Source: Sphingobacteriales bacterium (GTDB lineage: Bacteria; Bacteroidota; Bacteroidia; Chitinophagales; Chitinophagaceae). From it: a DNA stretch of 37,295 nt. A model generated the notes under the pieces. It was not told where the DNA came from and did no database searches. It worked only from the letters and a program-made list of their open reading frames with translations. The stretch covers positions 1 to 37,295 of the forward strand of contig JAHEEX010000009.1 in NCBI GenBank assembly GCA_024640465.1. The letters are read 5' to 3'. Position 1 is the stretch's first letter, and every line of letters begins with the position of its first letter. A program made the translations under genes and the position numbers. Positions 20,004 to 29,065 of the stretch are shown piece by piece.

Positions 20004-20879
20004 TTAAGACAAAATATCTTTCCGGTTAAATATATAAACAGAAGCTCCCAGAAAAATAACAATATGGGCCGCTAATATTCCTGCTGATCGAAGTACTGCA
20101 GGGAGGTTCTCCACTGACCCTACGATCTGTTCGTTATTACTGTTTACCTGGACGTCAAAAAAGCCCTTCCAGCCTAACATATGTGATGTGAACAGATAAG
20201 GCTTTACGGCATTAAATATGGGAAGGTTGAGTGTGTTCAAAATGGTAAAGACAATGATTATACTCATGCACGCCATAATTGGTCCGATTGAATTTTCGGC
20301 AAAAATACTCAGGAAAAATGCCAGCGATGCCACAGTTAGCATTGCCAGTGCAGCGAAACCAAAAGCAGCCACATAACGCCAAAGGGTATCCGATTGTAAA
20401 ATTTGTGTGACCACTTCACTCTTCATGATGATCATGTCATCTGCCCCAAAAATCAACATTGAAAGGAACAGCGCCCACACTGCCATCCAGATAAGCAGGG
20501 CGAGTGTATAAACAGCAGATGCCAGGAATTTACTGATAATAAGTTTTGTCCTGCTTACCGGCTTTGATACGAGCAATCGAAGTGTACCCATATTGGCCTC
20601 ACCGGAAATCATATCGCCAGCCACCAGGGCAATAAGCAAGGGCACATGGATCAGCAAGGTCTGTAAAATGATATATGCCAGCAGGTACCCATTGAGGATT
20701 TTCCCTTCCACATTAAATGAATCAGATAATGTCTGCATCCCAAATTTAATATAGGTTTCCCCATCAACATAAAAGCCCAGTTGAATTAATCCTACGATCG
20801 CTGCTATTGCAGCAAATGCGATATAGGTCCGGGGCTTATGGAAAATTTTAAACAGTTCAATTTGTACCAGTTTCCACAT
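20004..20879 (-). CDS. ABC-2 type transporter permease
   Basis: Six-TM protein; IELFKIFHKPRTYIAF, AGDMISGEANMGTLRLLVSKPVSRTKLIISKF; overlaps the ATPase gene by 23 nt. Confidence 0.9.
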   Translation of the reverse strand: MWKLVQIELFKIFHKPRTYIAFAAIAAIVGLIQLGFYVDGETYIKFGMQTLSDSFNVEGKILNGYLLAYIILQTLLIHVPLLIALVAGDMISGEANMGTLRLLVSKPVSRTKLIISKFLASAVYTLALLIWMAVWALFLSMLIFGADDMIIMKSEVVTQILQSDTLWRYVAAFGFAALAMLTVASLAFFLSIFAENSIGPIMACMSIIIVFTILNTLNLPIFNAVKPYLFTSHMLGWKGFFDVQVNSNNEQIVGSVENLPAVLRSAGILAAHIVIFLGASVYIFNRKDILS

Positions 20880-21795
20880 GTGCTTTTTCCTTTGTAAGTG
20901 AGAGAAAATATTCTTCCAATGAATTAACCGGCTTTAATGATATTACCTGAACGTCCATTTCCACCAGCTGCCTGACCAACATAGGAATCTCATCCCTGGA
21001 AATATCCAAAATCAGTTTTCCGGAGTATGCAGATTTCCTGAGGTGCTCATTCCAAAAGGTTGTTTCCAGTTTTGTCCTACAGTCAATATTATCAGTGGTT
21101 TCAATTTCCAATACAAGTTTTGCAGGATCCACAAGTTCGCGAACTGACCCTTCAATAATTTTTTTCCCTTTATCTATTATAAGGATCCTGTTTGCAATCT
21201 GTTCCATTTCCCCCAGCAAATGGGAAGAAACAAGAAATGTTTTCTGTTGATCCATGCTAAGCATCTGGATCAGGTTTCTGATATCAGCTATACCCTGTGG
21301 ATCAAGACCGTTGGTTGGCTCATCGAGGATGATGAGGTCCGGATCATGCACCAGGGAAACGGCAATGCCTAACCGTTGTTTCATGCCCTGTGAGTAGGTT
21401 CGTACTTTGTCACCTCCCCTATCCTCTAACCCAACCTGGCCTAACTTAATGGCCAACTCTCTACGGGTGAACGACTTACCACTAAGCCTGGCAAACAAAG
21501 AGAGATTATCCAGTCCACTCAGGTATTTATACAGGTCAGGTTTTTCAATAACAGCACCAACTTTACCCAATATCTCATTACGGCTTTGATTAAGGTCTTT
21601 ACCGAAAATTTTTATCTGGCCACCAGTGGGTCGAATAAGTGTTAACAGCATACGGATAGTAGTTGATTTTCCTGCGCCGTTCTGGCCCAGGAAACCAAAA
21701 ACATCGCCTTTAAATACAGAAAAGGATAATCGATCAACAACCGTAATTCCAGAAAACTGCTTAGATAAATCCTTCACTTCTATGATCTTATGCAT
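20857..21795 (-). CDS. ABC transporter ATP-binding protein
   Basis: Walker A GQNGAGKSTT, signature YSQGMKQRLGIA, Walker B LIILDEPTNGLDP. Start taken as ATG at 21795 (MHKIIEVKDLSKQFSG), supported by an upstream promoter-like element. Confidence 0.93.
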   Translation of the reverse strand: MHKIIEVKDLSKQFSGITVVDRLSFSVFKGDVFGFLGQNGAGKSTTIRMLLTLIRPTGGQIKIFGKDLNQSRNEILGKVGAVIEKPDLYKYLSGLDNLSLFARLSGKSFTRRELAIKLGQVGLEDRGGDKVRTYSQGMKQRLGIAVSLVHDPDLIILDEPTNGLDPQGIADIRNLIQMLSMDQQKTFLVSSHLLGEMEQIANRILIIDKGKKIIEGSVRELVDPAKLVLEIETTDNIDCRTKLETTFWNEHLRKSAYSGKLILDISRDEIPMLVRQLVEMDVQVISLKPVNSLEEYFLSLTKEKAHVETGTN

Positions 21796-21823
21796 ACAGA
21801 GGGGGTGAATTATGCTGTTATAA

Positions 21824-21855
21824 CAAAAATAAGGGTTAGAGGTTTTGTAAATCAA
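21824..21855 (-). promoter_or_regulatory. putative Bacteroidota promoter for the ABC operon
   Basis: Minus strand TTGA-N20-TATTTTTG; -7 matches TAnnTTTG; about 28 nt upstream of ATG 21795. Confidence 0.55.
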
Positions 21856-21894
21856 TTCATTAGGAGAGATAAAAAAATATTTTACGTAAAACGC

Positions 21895-21926
21895 TTGCAA
21901 ATGTGCCCACCTGTGTATTAGCTTTG
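21895..21926 (+). promoter_or_regulatory. putative Bacteroidota promoter for the 22156 gene
   Basis: TTGC (21895-21898)-N20-TAGCTTTG (21919-21926); -7 matches TAnnTTTG. Confidence 0.5.
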
Positions 21927-22155
21927 TTTCATAATCCACCCTAATAAGTTTTCCTTCTCTGGGTTATCCTCCGATTAACTACACTTCTATCCATTTCCAA
22001 AGACCATCTCAAAACGTCTTAACAACCACAGTATAACAAATCCAGGTTCCGGTCTAAACCAATGCTTATTCTCGTTTTTTACAACTTTCTCCAAATCGCC
22101 TGAAAACCGCCCAATCCTCGAACAACCGCGATTTACCACCTCTTAACCACAAAAG

Positions 22156-23445
22156 ATGAAAAAGTTGTTACCTATTAACGGGTTTATGTACCTGTTGATA
22201 TTTACCCTCACAAGCGGAGCCTTCAATAAGGTTTCAGCGCAATGTATCGCTCCTTCTTTAACTTTTGAAAATCCCGTACTTGTATCAGGTACAAACGGCA
22301 AGGTTGGAGCCACTTACAAATTCCCTTTTGTTACAACTACAGCAGACGCATATATCAGAATTGATAGTATAGTTGGCGGAGCTTCATTATTAAACATAGA
22401 TATTACCAGTACAGGATACCAGCACGCCTGGCAACCGGTTGTTGATGGACCTTCCACTCCTGCAGGAAGCAAGTATTATATACGTTGGAATATTTCATTC
22501 AAAAATGCAGGGACCAATGAAAATACATCAATCGGTTGTCTGAATTTATCTGCCATTGATGTAGATGGTGATAATGTACGTATGCGCGAATATGTTGAAG
22601 CTTTTAACTGTGTTCAGCATACTCATCCTTATCCATCAGTCCTTGAAATCAACATGATGAATACCAGTTCAGGTATGTGCACCATGGCAATGGGACAGGT
22701 TGCCAACAAACCAAACATTGATACCAATGCAAACGATACCCGGATAAATTTTGATTTTGGCACTACCAATTCGGTTTCATTCGTAACAGGTGCGATGGTT
22801 GATAACAATTCAACAGGAGCTGCTGCTACAGATCGCCACTTTAGCCTGTATTTTAAAAATTTCAGCAATGTGTCAACATTACCAGTTCGCTTATTGAGCT
22901 TTTCAGGAAGGGCAATAAGTAATAATAGTGTTCAGGTGAGCTGGGTAACAGAACTGGAAGTGAATAACAAACAATTTGAAATTCAACGCAGCTTTGACGG
23001 TAAGGATTTTCAGACAGTAGCCATTGCATTTAGTTTGGAAGGCACCGGAACTAAAGCCTATAAAATAACAGATAAGATTCCGTCAGGTTCGCCTTCAAAA
23101 GTTTACTACAGGATCAAACAAATTGATATTGATGATAAGTATTCGATAAGCAAAATCATTTTGATCAGCATGGAAGAAAGTAATAACATGTTCATTAAGC
23201 TTTCACCAAACCCTGTTGAAAATGAATTTACATTAACACTTGAAAATAGCAGTACTCCGTTAACATCGATAAGGATTGTGGATATGTCGGGCAGGGAAAT
23301 TTTCAGGAAAAGCCTCGCCGGTTTGAATACCAATATGCACCGACTGGATGCCAGGCAGGCCAATATGCAAAAGCCGGGCATGTACATTGCGGAATTGCTC
23401 TTTGCCGATGGCAGTCATACAACACAAAAGATGATTAAAAGATAA
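22156..23445 (+). CDS. secreted protein with T9SS type A C-terminal sorting domain
   Basis: Signal peptide; LLSFSGRAISNNSVQVSWVTELEVNNKQFEIQRSFDGKDF; C-terminal LSPNPVENEFTLTLENSS...GMYIAELLFADGSHTTQKMIKR. Confidence 0.9.
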   Translation: MKKLLPINGFMYLLIFTLTSGAFNKVSAQCIAPSLTFENPVLVSGTNGKVGATYKFPFVTTTADAYIRIDSIVGGASLLNIDITSTGYQHAWQPVVDGPSTPAGSKYYIRWNISFKNAGTNENTSIGCLNLSAIDVDGDNVRMREYVEAFNCVQHTHPYPSVLEINMMNTSSGMCTMAMGQVANKPNIDTNANDTRINFDFGTTNSVSFVTGAMVDNNSTGAAATDRHFSLYFKNFSNVSTLPVRLLSFSGRAISNNSVQVSWVTELEVNNKQFEIQRSFDGKDFQTVAIAFSLEGTGTKAYKITDKIPSGSPSKVYYRIKQIDIDDKYSISKIILISMEESNNMFIKLSPNPVENEFTLTLENSSTPLTSIRIVDMSGREIFRKSLAGLNTNMHRLDARQANMQKPGMYIAELLFADGSHTTQKMIKR

Positions 23446-23482
23446 TTTTCAAAATACTTTTTTAGAGGTTGTGAATCTTAAC

Positions 23483-23512
23483 GGGGCCTCTTTTCCTGGA
23501 GGCCCCCTTTTT
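23483..23512 (+). terminator. intrinsic terminator after the 22156 gene
   Basis: GGGGCCTC (23483-23490) TTTTCCTG GAGGCCCC (23499-23506) then CTTTTT. Confidence 0.85.
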
Positions 23513-23521
23513 AAAAAAGTA

Positions 23522-23542
23522 GAAAGTGAAAAGTGGAAAGTG
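23522..23542. repeat. 7-bp periodic repeat (GAAAGTG AAAAGTG GAAAGTG)
   Basis: Three heptamers read directly downstream of the 23483-23512 terminator; similar to 15438-15465. Confidence 0.65.
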
Positions 23543-23708
23543 ATAATATAAAATGTAAAAATCAATTTCAGAATATGCAATAACTGGTTTTTAGTGCTTT
23601 TTCCAATCCATACTTTCTGATAAACCATATCCAAGAAGATATTTCAATTCCATTGATGGCCAGCGGCCTTTTAGACCTTACATTTTTTAATTTAAAAATC
23701 TTGGAATT

Positions 23709-24401
23709 ATGGAAACTTCATTTTTTGCCCGCGTCGGTCGTCTTAGTGGAATCATTATTATGGCAATGATCCTGCTTACGAGTATTAATGCTAAAATATT
23801 TAAAACCCCTATCGAGCCCTTTACAGTTAAGTCTGAGGCTTCTGTTGAAACCAACTCTCAATTGCTTGGATTCCGCGGCGAAAGTAACCGCCAGAAAAAA
23901 GTTGTACTGAAATGGAATGTTGCTTCCCCTGAATTATTTACCTATAATATAGAAAAAAGCAGGGACGGTGAAAACTTTACAGCTATTCAAACAAGCGGTA
24001 TCCAACAGGATAAGGACAATAGCTTCTACTGGACAGATAATTATCCTAAGGCAACTAATTGTTACCGCCTGAGGATGACAGATGCTTCCGGAAAAAGCAG
24101 CTATTCTAAAACACTTGTAATAGAAACTTTTAAAAGCGGCGATGTTGAACTGGTTTGCGCTACCCCACAGGTATCTTTGAATGATATCCAGGTTGATGTT
24201 CAAATGAAAGAATACGGATATGTAAACCTGCACATCACCAATGATAAAGGTGAAATCATTTTGCAACAAAGAGAGAAATGTAAAACAGGTATCAACCAAT
24301 ACCTGATCAACGGCAGCCATGACCTTAAACCGGGAGACTACTTTTTAAAAGTAGTGGTGAATGGTACAGACAGGATGCTGGTTCATCTGATAAAGGAGTA
24401 A
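23709..24401 (+). CDS. small exported protein resembling a T9SS cargo C-terminal region
   Basis: Signal peptide-like N-terminus; KKVVLKWNVASPELFTYNIEKSRDGENFTAIQTSG resembles the pre-CTD module of 22156; C-terminal ..LKPGDYFLKVVVNGTDRMLVHLIKE is sorting-domain-like. Confidence 0.75.
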   Translation: METSFFARVGRLSGIIIMAMILLTSINAKIFKTPIEPFTVKSEASVETNSQLLGFRGESNRQKKVVLKWNVASPELFTYNIEKSRDGENFTAIQTSGIQQDKDNSFYWTDNYPKATNCYRLRMTDASGKSSYSKTLVIETFKSGDVELVCATPQVSLNDIQVDVQMKEYGYVNLHITNDKGEIILQQREKCKTGINQYLINGSHDLKPGDYFLKVVVNGTDRMLVHLIKE

Positions 24402-24420
24402 TTAAGTTTAGTTTTATTTC

Positions 24421-24466
24421 AAAATAAAGAGGCACTTTACCAAAATGTAAAGTGCCTCTTTATTTT
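24421..24466. terminator. bidirectional terminator between convergent genes (20-bp perfect inverted repeat)
   Basis: AAAATAAAGAGGCACTTTAC / GTAAAGTGCCTCTTTATTTT with 6-nt loop CAAAAT. Confidence 0.85.
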
Positions 24467-24492
24467 ACTTAGATGATAAAGGATTAAACCAA

Positions 24493-24789
24493 CTATTTAC
24501 CTGCAGATAAATATGTCTGCAGGTTTTTGACATACTGATCAAATGCTTTAATGCCGGCCTGCGTTATTTTACAAATAGTTTGCGGATAATTATCTTTAAA
24601 CTGTTTTATGATATCGATATATCCGGCTTCACGGAGTTTTTGTAACTGAACACTCAGGTTTCCGGCGGTGGCACCGGTCTTATCTTTCAGGAATGTAAAT
24701 TCAGCCTCCTTCACACCAATAAGCAATGATACAACAGCCAGGCGAAGCTGCGAATGTAAGACAGGATCCAGTTCTTTGAATTCACTCAT
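24493..24789 (-). CDS. winged-helix transcriptional regulator, HTH_34-like
   Basis: LDPVLHSQLRLAVVSLLIGVKEAEFTFLKDKTGATAGNLSVQLQKLREAGYIDI resembles PF13601-type winged helix. Confidence 0.87.
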   Translation of the reverse strand: MSEFKELDPVLHSQLRLAVVSLLIGVKEAEFTFLKDKTGATAGNLSVQLQKLREAGYIDIIKQFKDNYPQTICKITQAGIKAFDQYVKNLQTYLSAGK

Positions 24790-25433
24790 AAGTTAACCTG
24801 CTCGCCGGAAGTTAAGGAATCTGATTTACCATATTTAATAAGCGCTATATGTCCCGGCACTAAATAACCCATTGCAACACAAAATGCATGAACCAATAAA
24901 ACTTCTGCTCCAAGTTTTTCCTTGAAATAAAAAATTGTAAAGGCTCCGGTCCAGTTGATTAATGCACCTATGATTAGTAAGCGGTACCTGAATGCAGAAC
25001 CATGTATAAACATCCAGAAACCATACAACAATAATAAATACCCGAAATTTAGGCCGGCATTATTCAAATCCAATTGACTGTTCCCATAAACCATTATTGC
25101 AAGGCTAATAAAAAAGGCAACCCCAATTTTATTAACCAGTTCGTTAGTATATGTTTTAACCTTAATAACAGGCTTCACAAAATATTTTCTCAAAAATTGT
25201 TCATAAACAACCACCATGGCAGCTGATATTCCAAATACCTGCCACACGAGGGTTCCTTCATGAATATCTGCCTTAATTAATCCATAATGTACAATACTTG
25301 CAAGGAATAATAACCAGCCCCACAATATCCAGCCTCGTCCACTATCTCTTTCCGCTGCCCTGGCCCGGCCAATCATTTGTTCTATTAACCGAAGGCTTTC
25401 CTCACCGCTAAACGAAGTGGTTTCCTTTTTCAT
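24786..25433 (-). CDS. integral membrane protein, paralogue of 25430..26071
   Basis: Multiple TM segments; shared motifs ES.RLIEQMIGRAR, WGW, IKVKTYTNELV; 4-nt overlap with both neighbours. Confidence 0.78.
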   Translation of the reverse strand: MKKETTSFSGEESLRLIEQMIGRARAAERDSGRGWILWGWLLFLASIVHYGLIKADIHEGTLVWQVFGISAAMVVVYEQFLRKYFVKPVIKVKTYTNELVNKIGVAFFISLAIMVYGNSQLDLNNAGLNFGYLLLLYGFWMFIHGSAFRYRLLIIGALINWTGAFTIFYFKEKLGAEVLLVHAFCVAMGYLVPGHIALIKYGKSDSLTSGEQVNL

Positions 25434-26071
25434 GGATTTTCAGTTTGATAACGTTTACGCAAAAGATAACCAGGGATAATCCAGGCTATTATAACAGAAA
25501 TTCCAAAAAATAATATCTGAAATTCGTATGGGATATACACTGCGATCAGGGCCAAAATCCAACATCCGATCCCACCCAATACAAGAGATGGAAATCGCAA
25601 TATTTTACCAGACAAAAATGTCGGCATGCCATAAAGTGCCAAAATAAAAGGATTCATTAATCTAAAATTATTATTACCGGTTTGAGATGAAGAAATTAAG
25701 ATAATAAAAAGCAAAAGGATACCAAATACAATCCATACATAAGATACTATTTCACTTGTATATGTTTTTACCTTTACTTTCTTTCGGTTTTTGTACAAAT
25801 AAAAAAACTGGTAAATAACTGCCAGCCAGGTTAACATCCAAACAAGATAATGTTGTGGATAATCCAAAAAACGGATGAGGATAAACTCAGCAACACTGCA
25901 AATCAATACAACCCATCCCCACACAAGATAAAGATGGCCGTTTTCACTAAACTGATTCCTGGCCCGATTGATCATTGACTGAATCAATTCAATACTTTGA
26001 CTTTCGGATAAATTTTCTTCCTGCATGACCTGGGAAATTTTATAATACACTCTAATAAAAAGACTATACAT
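25430..26071 (-). CDS. integral membrane protein, paralogue of 24786..25433
   Basis: ESQSIELIQSMINRAR..WGWVVL..KVKVKTYTSEIV..; multiple TM segments. An internal Met (MQEENLSESQS, about 26026) may be the real start. Confidence 0.75.
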   Translation of the reverse strand: MYSLFIRVYYKISQVMQEENLSESQSIELIQSMINRARNQFSENGHLYLVWGWVVLICSVAEFILIRFLDYPQHYLVWMLTWLAVIYQFFYLYKNRKKVKVKTYTSEIVSYVWIVFGILLLFIILISSSQTGNNNFRLMNPFILALYGMPTFLSGKILRFPSLVLGGIGCWILALIAVYIPYEFQILFFGISVIIAWIIPGYLLRKRYQTENP

Positions 26072-26090
26072 GTCTGCTAACCTTATATTA

Positions 26091-26750
26091 TCATTTACAC
26101 AATGAATAAAAATATTTCGCCTGGCCCATTCCCCAGCTGGGATGGATTGAACTTACTGGTTTAAAACTTTCCTGTTTCTTAATGGATTCCTCGAATAATA
26201 TTTTAGCCTCCGTTTTGCTGCCCCCAAACTGTTCTGGCGTATAAAATTTATCCTGCCCTTCCAAAAGATATGTCCGCGGATTCTGAGGATCAAGTTGCTT
26301 CGCTTTTTGCAAGGCTTCGGAAGCCGCCATTCCATATGTCTGGTACCTGGTCATGGGATCTGCCATCATACGAAGCGTTGCAATCATCTTTTTAATACAC
26401 CATATCTCTGAATTCTCTGTGGTCAATGCTGAAGCTTTTGCGAGCAATTGCTCCGCTTTATCAGCTTCCGGATCTGTTTTATCAGCAAAACCTCCCTGTT
26501 GTCCATTGGCCATCATAGTACCCATCATAACCCGGCTCAGGGCTGCATAATAAAAAGGCAACCATTGCTCCTTTTCAGCTTCCCCAATCCTTTCAAACGA
26601 ATTGGACAGTTCCTGCCATTTCTCAACCGTTCTTGCCTGTTCGATCTGAGAAACTTTATCCTCCATGGCTTTTATATACTTTTCATTTTGTGCAATTCCG
26701 GCAAAGTGAAAAGAAACAAAAAGAGAGAAAAGAATACATATTTTTTTCAT
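26091..26750 (-). CDS. exported TPR-like repeat protein
   Basis: Signal peptide; helical repeats with AKQLDPQNPRTYLLEGQDKFYTPEQFGGSKTEAKILFEESIKK. Confidence 0.75.
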   Translation of the reverse strand: MKKICILFSLFVSFHFAGIAQNEKYIKAMEDKVSQIEQARTVEKWQELSNSFERIGEAEKEQWLPFYYAALSRVMMGTMMANGQQGGFADKTDPEADKAEQLLAKASALTTENSEIWCIKKMIATLRMMADPMTRYQTYGMAASEALQKAKQLDPQNPRTYLLEGQDKFYTPEQFGGSKTEAKILFEESIKKQESFKPVSSIHPSWGMGQAKYFYSLCK

Positions 26751-26797
26751 AATGATAAATTTAAATGAGTTGTTTTCTAAATGATTATTGATTTGTT

Positions 26798-29047
26798 TTA
26801 AAGGTTTATATTAATGGCATCCTCCGTACGGTCAACACCAAAACTGAGGAAAGCTCCAATAAATAAGAACATCTTCGAAGGCGGCACTATAGCTTCTTTT
26901 CGCAACCCATTATATGAATATTGATACCCATAAATCTGGTCGAAATTGAAAACATTGCTTATGGAAATAACATAGACAGCAAACATCTTTGCATTTTTTT
27001 TGCCCAGGTTTGGGAGGAAATTCAGGCTAAAACTCACATTATTATAATCAGGTGTTTTTCCCATATCCGTGAATTCTGTTTTGCCCAACTGGTAATCAGT
27101 AGCAATAAAATAATATGGCCTGCCACTCGCATAATTGTATGCGCCATTAAAACCGGTCTTCCATTTTGTGACAAATTTTTTGACGATCAATGATGCTGTA
27201 TGTTTTGCAGCAAAACTGGGCTGTATGGCATACGGAAAATTCAGAAAATCACGTTTGGTATCCAGGTATGAATAAGATATCCAGTAATCCACACCTTTAA
27301 TTGTTTTTCTATCACGCCAGAATAATTCAAATCCTTTTGCATCACCATAACCGCCATTGCCGGTAGCAATCTGCTGTGCATTAACCGCAATTGTTTTAAC
27401 TAGGGCCTGATATTTTTTATAGAATACCTCTGCCCGAAGGGTTATCTGACTGGTTACCTTTTGATATTGGGCGATATAGTGGGTGGCCTTTGAAAATATC
27501 AATGAAGTATTTGCCGGTGGGAATATTCTTTCCGGGTTCTGATAAAAAATACCATACGCAATGGATGCCTGGCCATTTTTACCCGTTTTATATGCCAAAG
27601 AAATCCTGGGAGCCAGATTAGTTTTATTCAATAATGCTGAGTGCTCAAAACGCCCACCAACTTTAGCAGCAAGATCATTGGTGATATATATGTCCGTTTC
27701 TGCAAAAAGAGATGTTATTTTCTCTTTGATTTCCAGCGGAAAAACATTTCCGTTGAAAGCAGTATATTCAGTTTGATCATCAGTGTAATTATACTCTGAC
27801 CCAAATCTGACAACATTAAGCCCGGAAAATCTTTTTTCAAAAACCAGCTTACCATTAAAGTATTGCCCTTTTTGCAGTTGCTGAAAGTTTTTGAATTCAA
27901 GTCCATGGAGCAATACTTCCTCATTCCCGCTATTGTATAAACCAGACTCAATATCATCCCGGTTATACGTATATGATAGTCCTGCCTGCATTTTCCAGCC
28001 TTTTCCCAGGTTTTCACGCCAGAAAAGATTATGGTATGTATTCAGGTTTTTTAAGGCAAACCCATCTTTATATGTAAGTGTGTCAAGGCTGGGCGTATAG
28101 AATTTAAGCTGGTTGGTACTAAATGTTCCATAGTATTTAATGATACCGTTTTTAGAAGTCCTGATCCTGAAATTAGCATCCGCTGAATGGAAAATTGGCA
28201 CCAGCTCATATTCCTGTTTTTGCTTAATTAGCGCGAAAGCAGGACGCAGGTCGGTATAATTATAATTTAAACCACCGGAAGATCTTTTATCTTTTGAAAG
28301 GTGTTGGTATCCCCCACTAATACCAATGATGGTTACGCCAAGATTTGCGGATGTCTGTTCCGGAATATCGATCGATTCAAGTATGAGCGCTGAAGATAAG
28401 GCCTGTCCATATAATGCGGAATATCCTCCTGTGCTAAAGACTGTACCTTTAAAAATAAAGGGAGAAAACCTGCCTCTTTGCGCAATGTTGGGGACACTGC
28501 TGTAAAAGAAATTATTGACCAGGGTACCGTCTATAAAAGTTTTTGTTTCTGTAGCGGTTCCTCCCCTTACAAATAAACCTTCACTTTCACCAACCTGCTG
28601 GGCACCTGGCAAAGATTTAAGCGCCCCAACCACATCTGCATTTCCACTGGCAGTAGTAACTATATCAATCGGTGTTAATACCGTGCCTTTTTTACGGTCA
28701 CTTGCTTCAAAAGTGCCGGCACTGATCACCACTGCTTTGAGTTCATTGATTTCATCTTTCAATAATATCTCTATTTCCAGCGGATCCGAAGCGATACTCA
28801 CCTCAACTTCTGTAGTTCTGTAACCAATGGAAGTAGCTGTAATAATATGGATTCCTTTTTCTGAAGTGGTAAACCTGAAGTTACCAGCCGAATCAGTTGT
28901 GGCGCCATCATAACTATCCTTAATACTTATACTGACACCGTAAACGGGTTTCTTTTTGCCATCCACTACCCTGCCGGAAATTTTTACCTGGCTGTTTACC
29001 TTTCCAGCCATTAGTAAACCCGCCAGGAATATCATCCATTTGCTCAT
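26798..29047 (-). CDS. TonB-dependent receptor with carboxypeptidase-like regulatory domain
   Basis: ISGRVVDGKKKPVYGVSISIKDSYDGATTDSAGNFRF; plug domain VVGALKSLPGAQQVGESEGLFVRGG; beta-barrel C-terminus. ATG at 29047 (MSKWMIFLAG) preferred over the TTG at 29068. Confidence 0.92.
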   Translation of the reverse strand: MSKWMIFLAGLLMAGKVNSQVKISGRVVDGKKKPVYGVSISIKDSYDGATTDSAGNFRFTTSEKGIHIITATSIGYRTTEVEVSIASDPLEIEILLKDEINELKAVVISAGTFEASDRKKGTVLTPIDIVTTASGNADVVGALKSLPGAQQVGESEGLFVRGGTATETKTFIDGTLVNNFFYSSVPNIAQRGRFSPFIFKGTVFSTGGYSALYGQALSSALILESIDIPEQTSANLGVTIIGISGGYQHLSKDKRSSGGLNYNYTDLRPAFALIKQKQEYELVPIFHSADANFRIRTSKNGIIKYYGTFSTNQLKFYTPSLDTLTYKDGFALKNLNTYHNLFWRENLGKGWKMQAGLSYTYNRDDIESGLYNSGNEEVLLHGLEFKNFQQLQKGQYFNGKLVFEKRFSGLNVVRFGSEYNYTDDQTEYTAFNGNVFPLEIKEKITSLFAETDIYITNDLAAKVGGRFEHSALLNKTNLAPRISLAYKTGKNGQASIAYGIFYQNPERIFPPANTSLIFSKATHYIAQYQKVTSQITLRAEVFYKKYQALVKTIAVNAQQIATGNGGYGDAKGFELFWRDRKTIKGVDYWISYSYLDTKRDFLNFPYAIQPSFAAKHTASLIVKKFVTKWKTGFNGAYNYASGRPYYFIATDYQLGKTEFTDMGKTPDYNNVSFSLNFLPNLGKKNAKMFAVYVISISNVFNFDQIYGYQYSYNGLRKEAIVPPSKMFLFIGAFLSFGVDRTEDAININL

Positions 29048-29065
29048 CTTTCGATTCTTGAAAAA

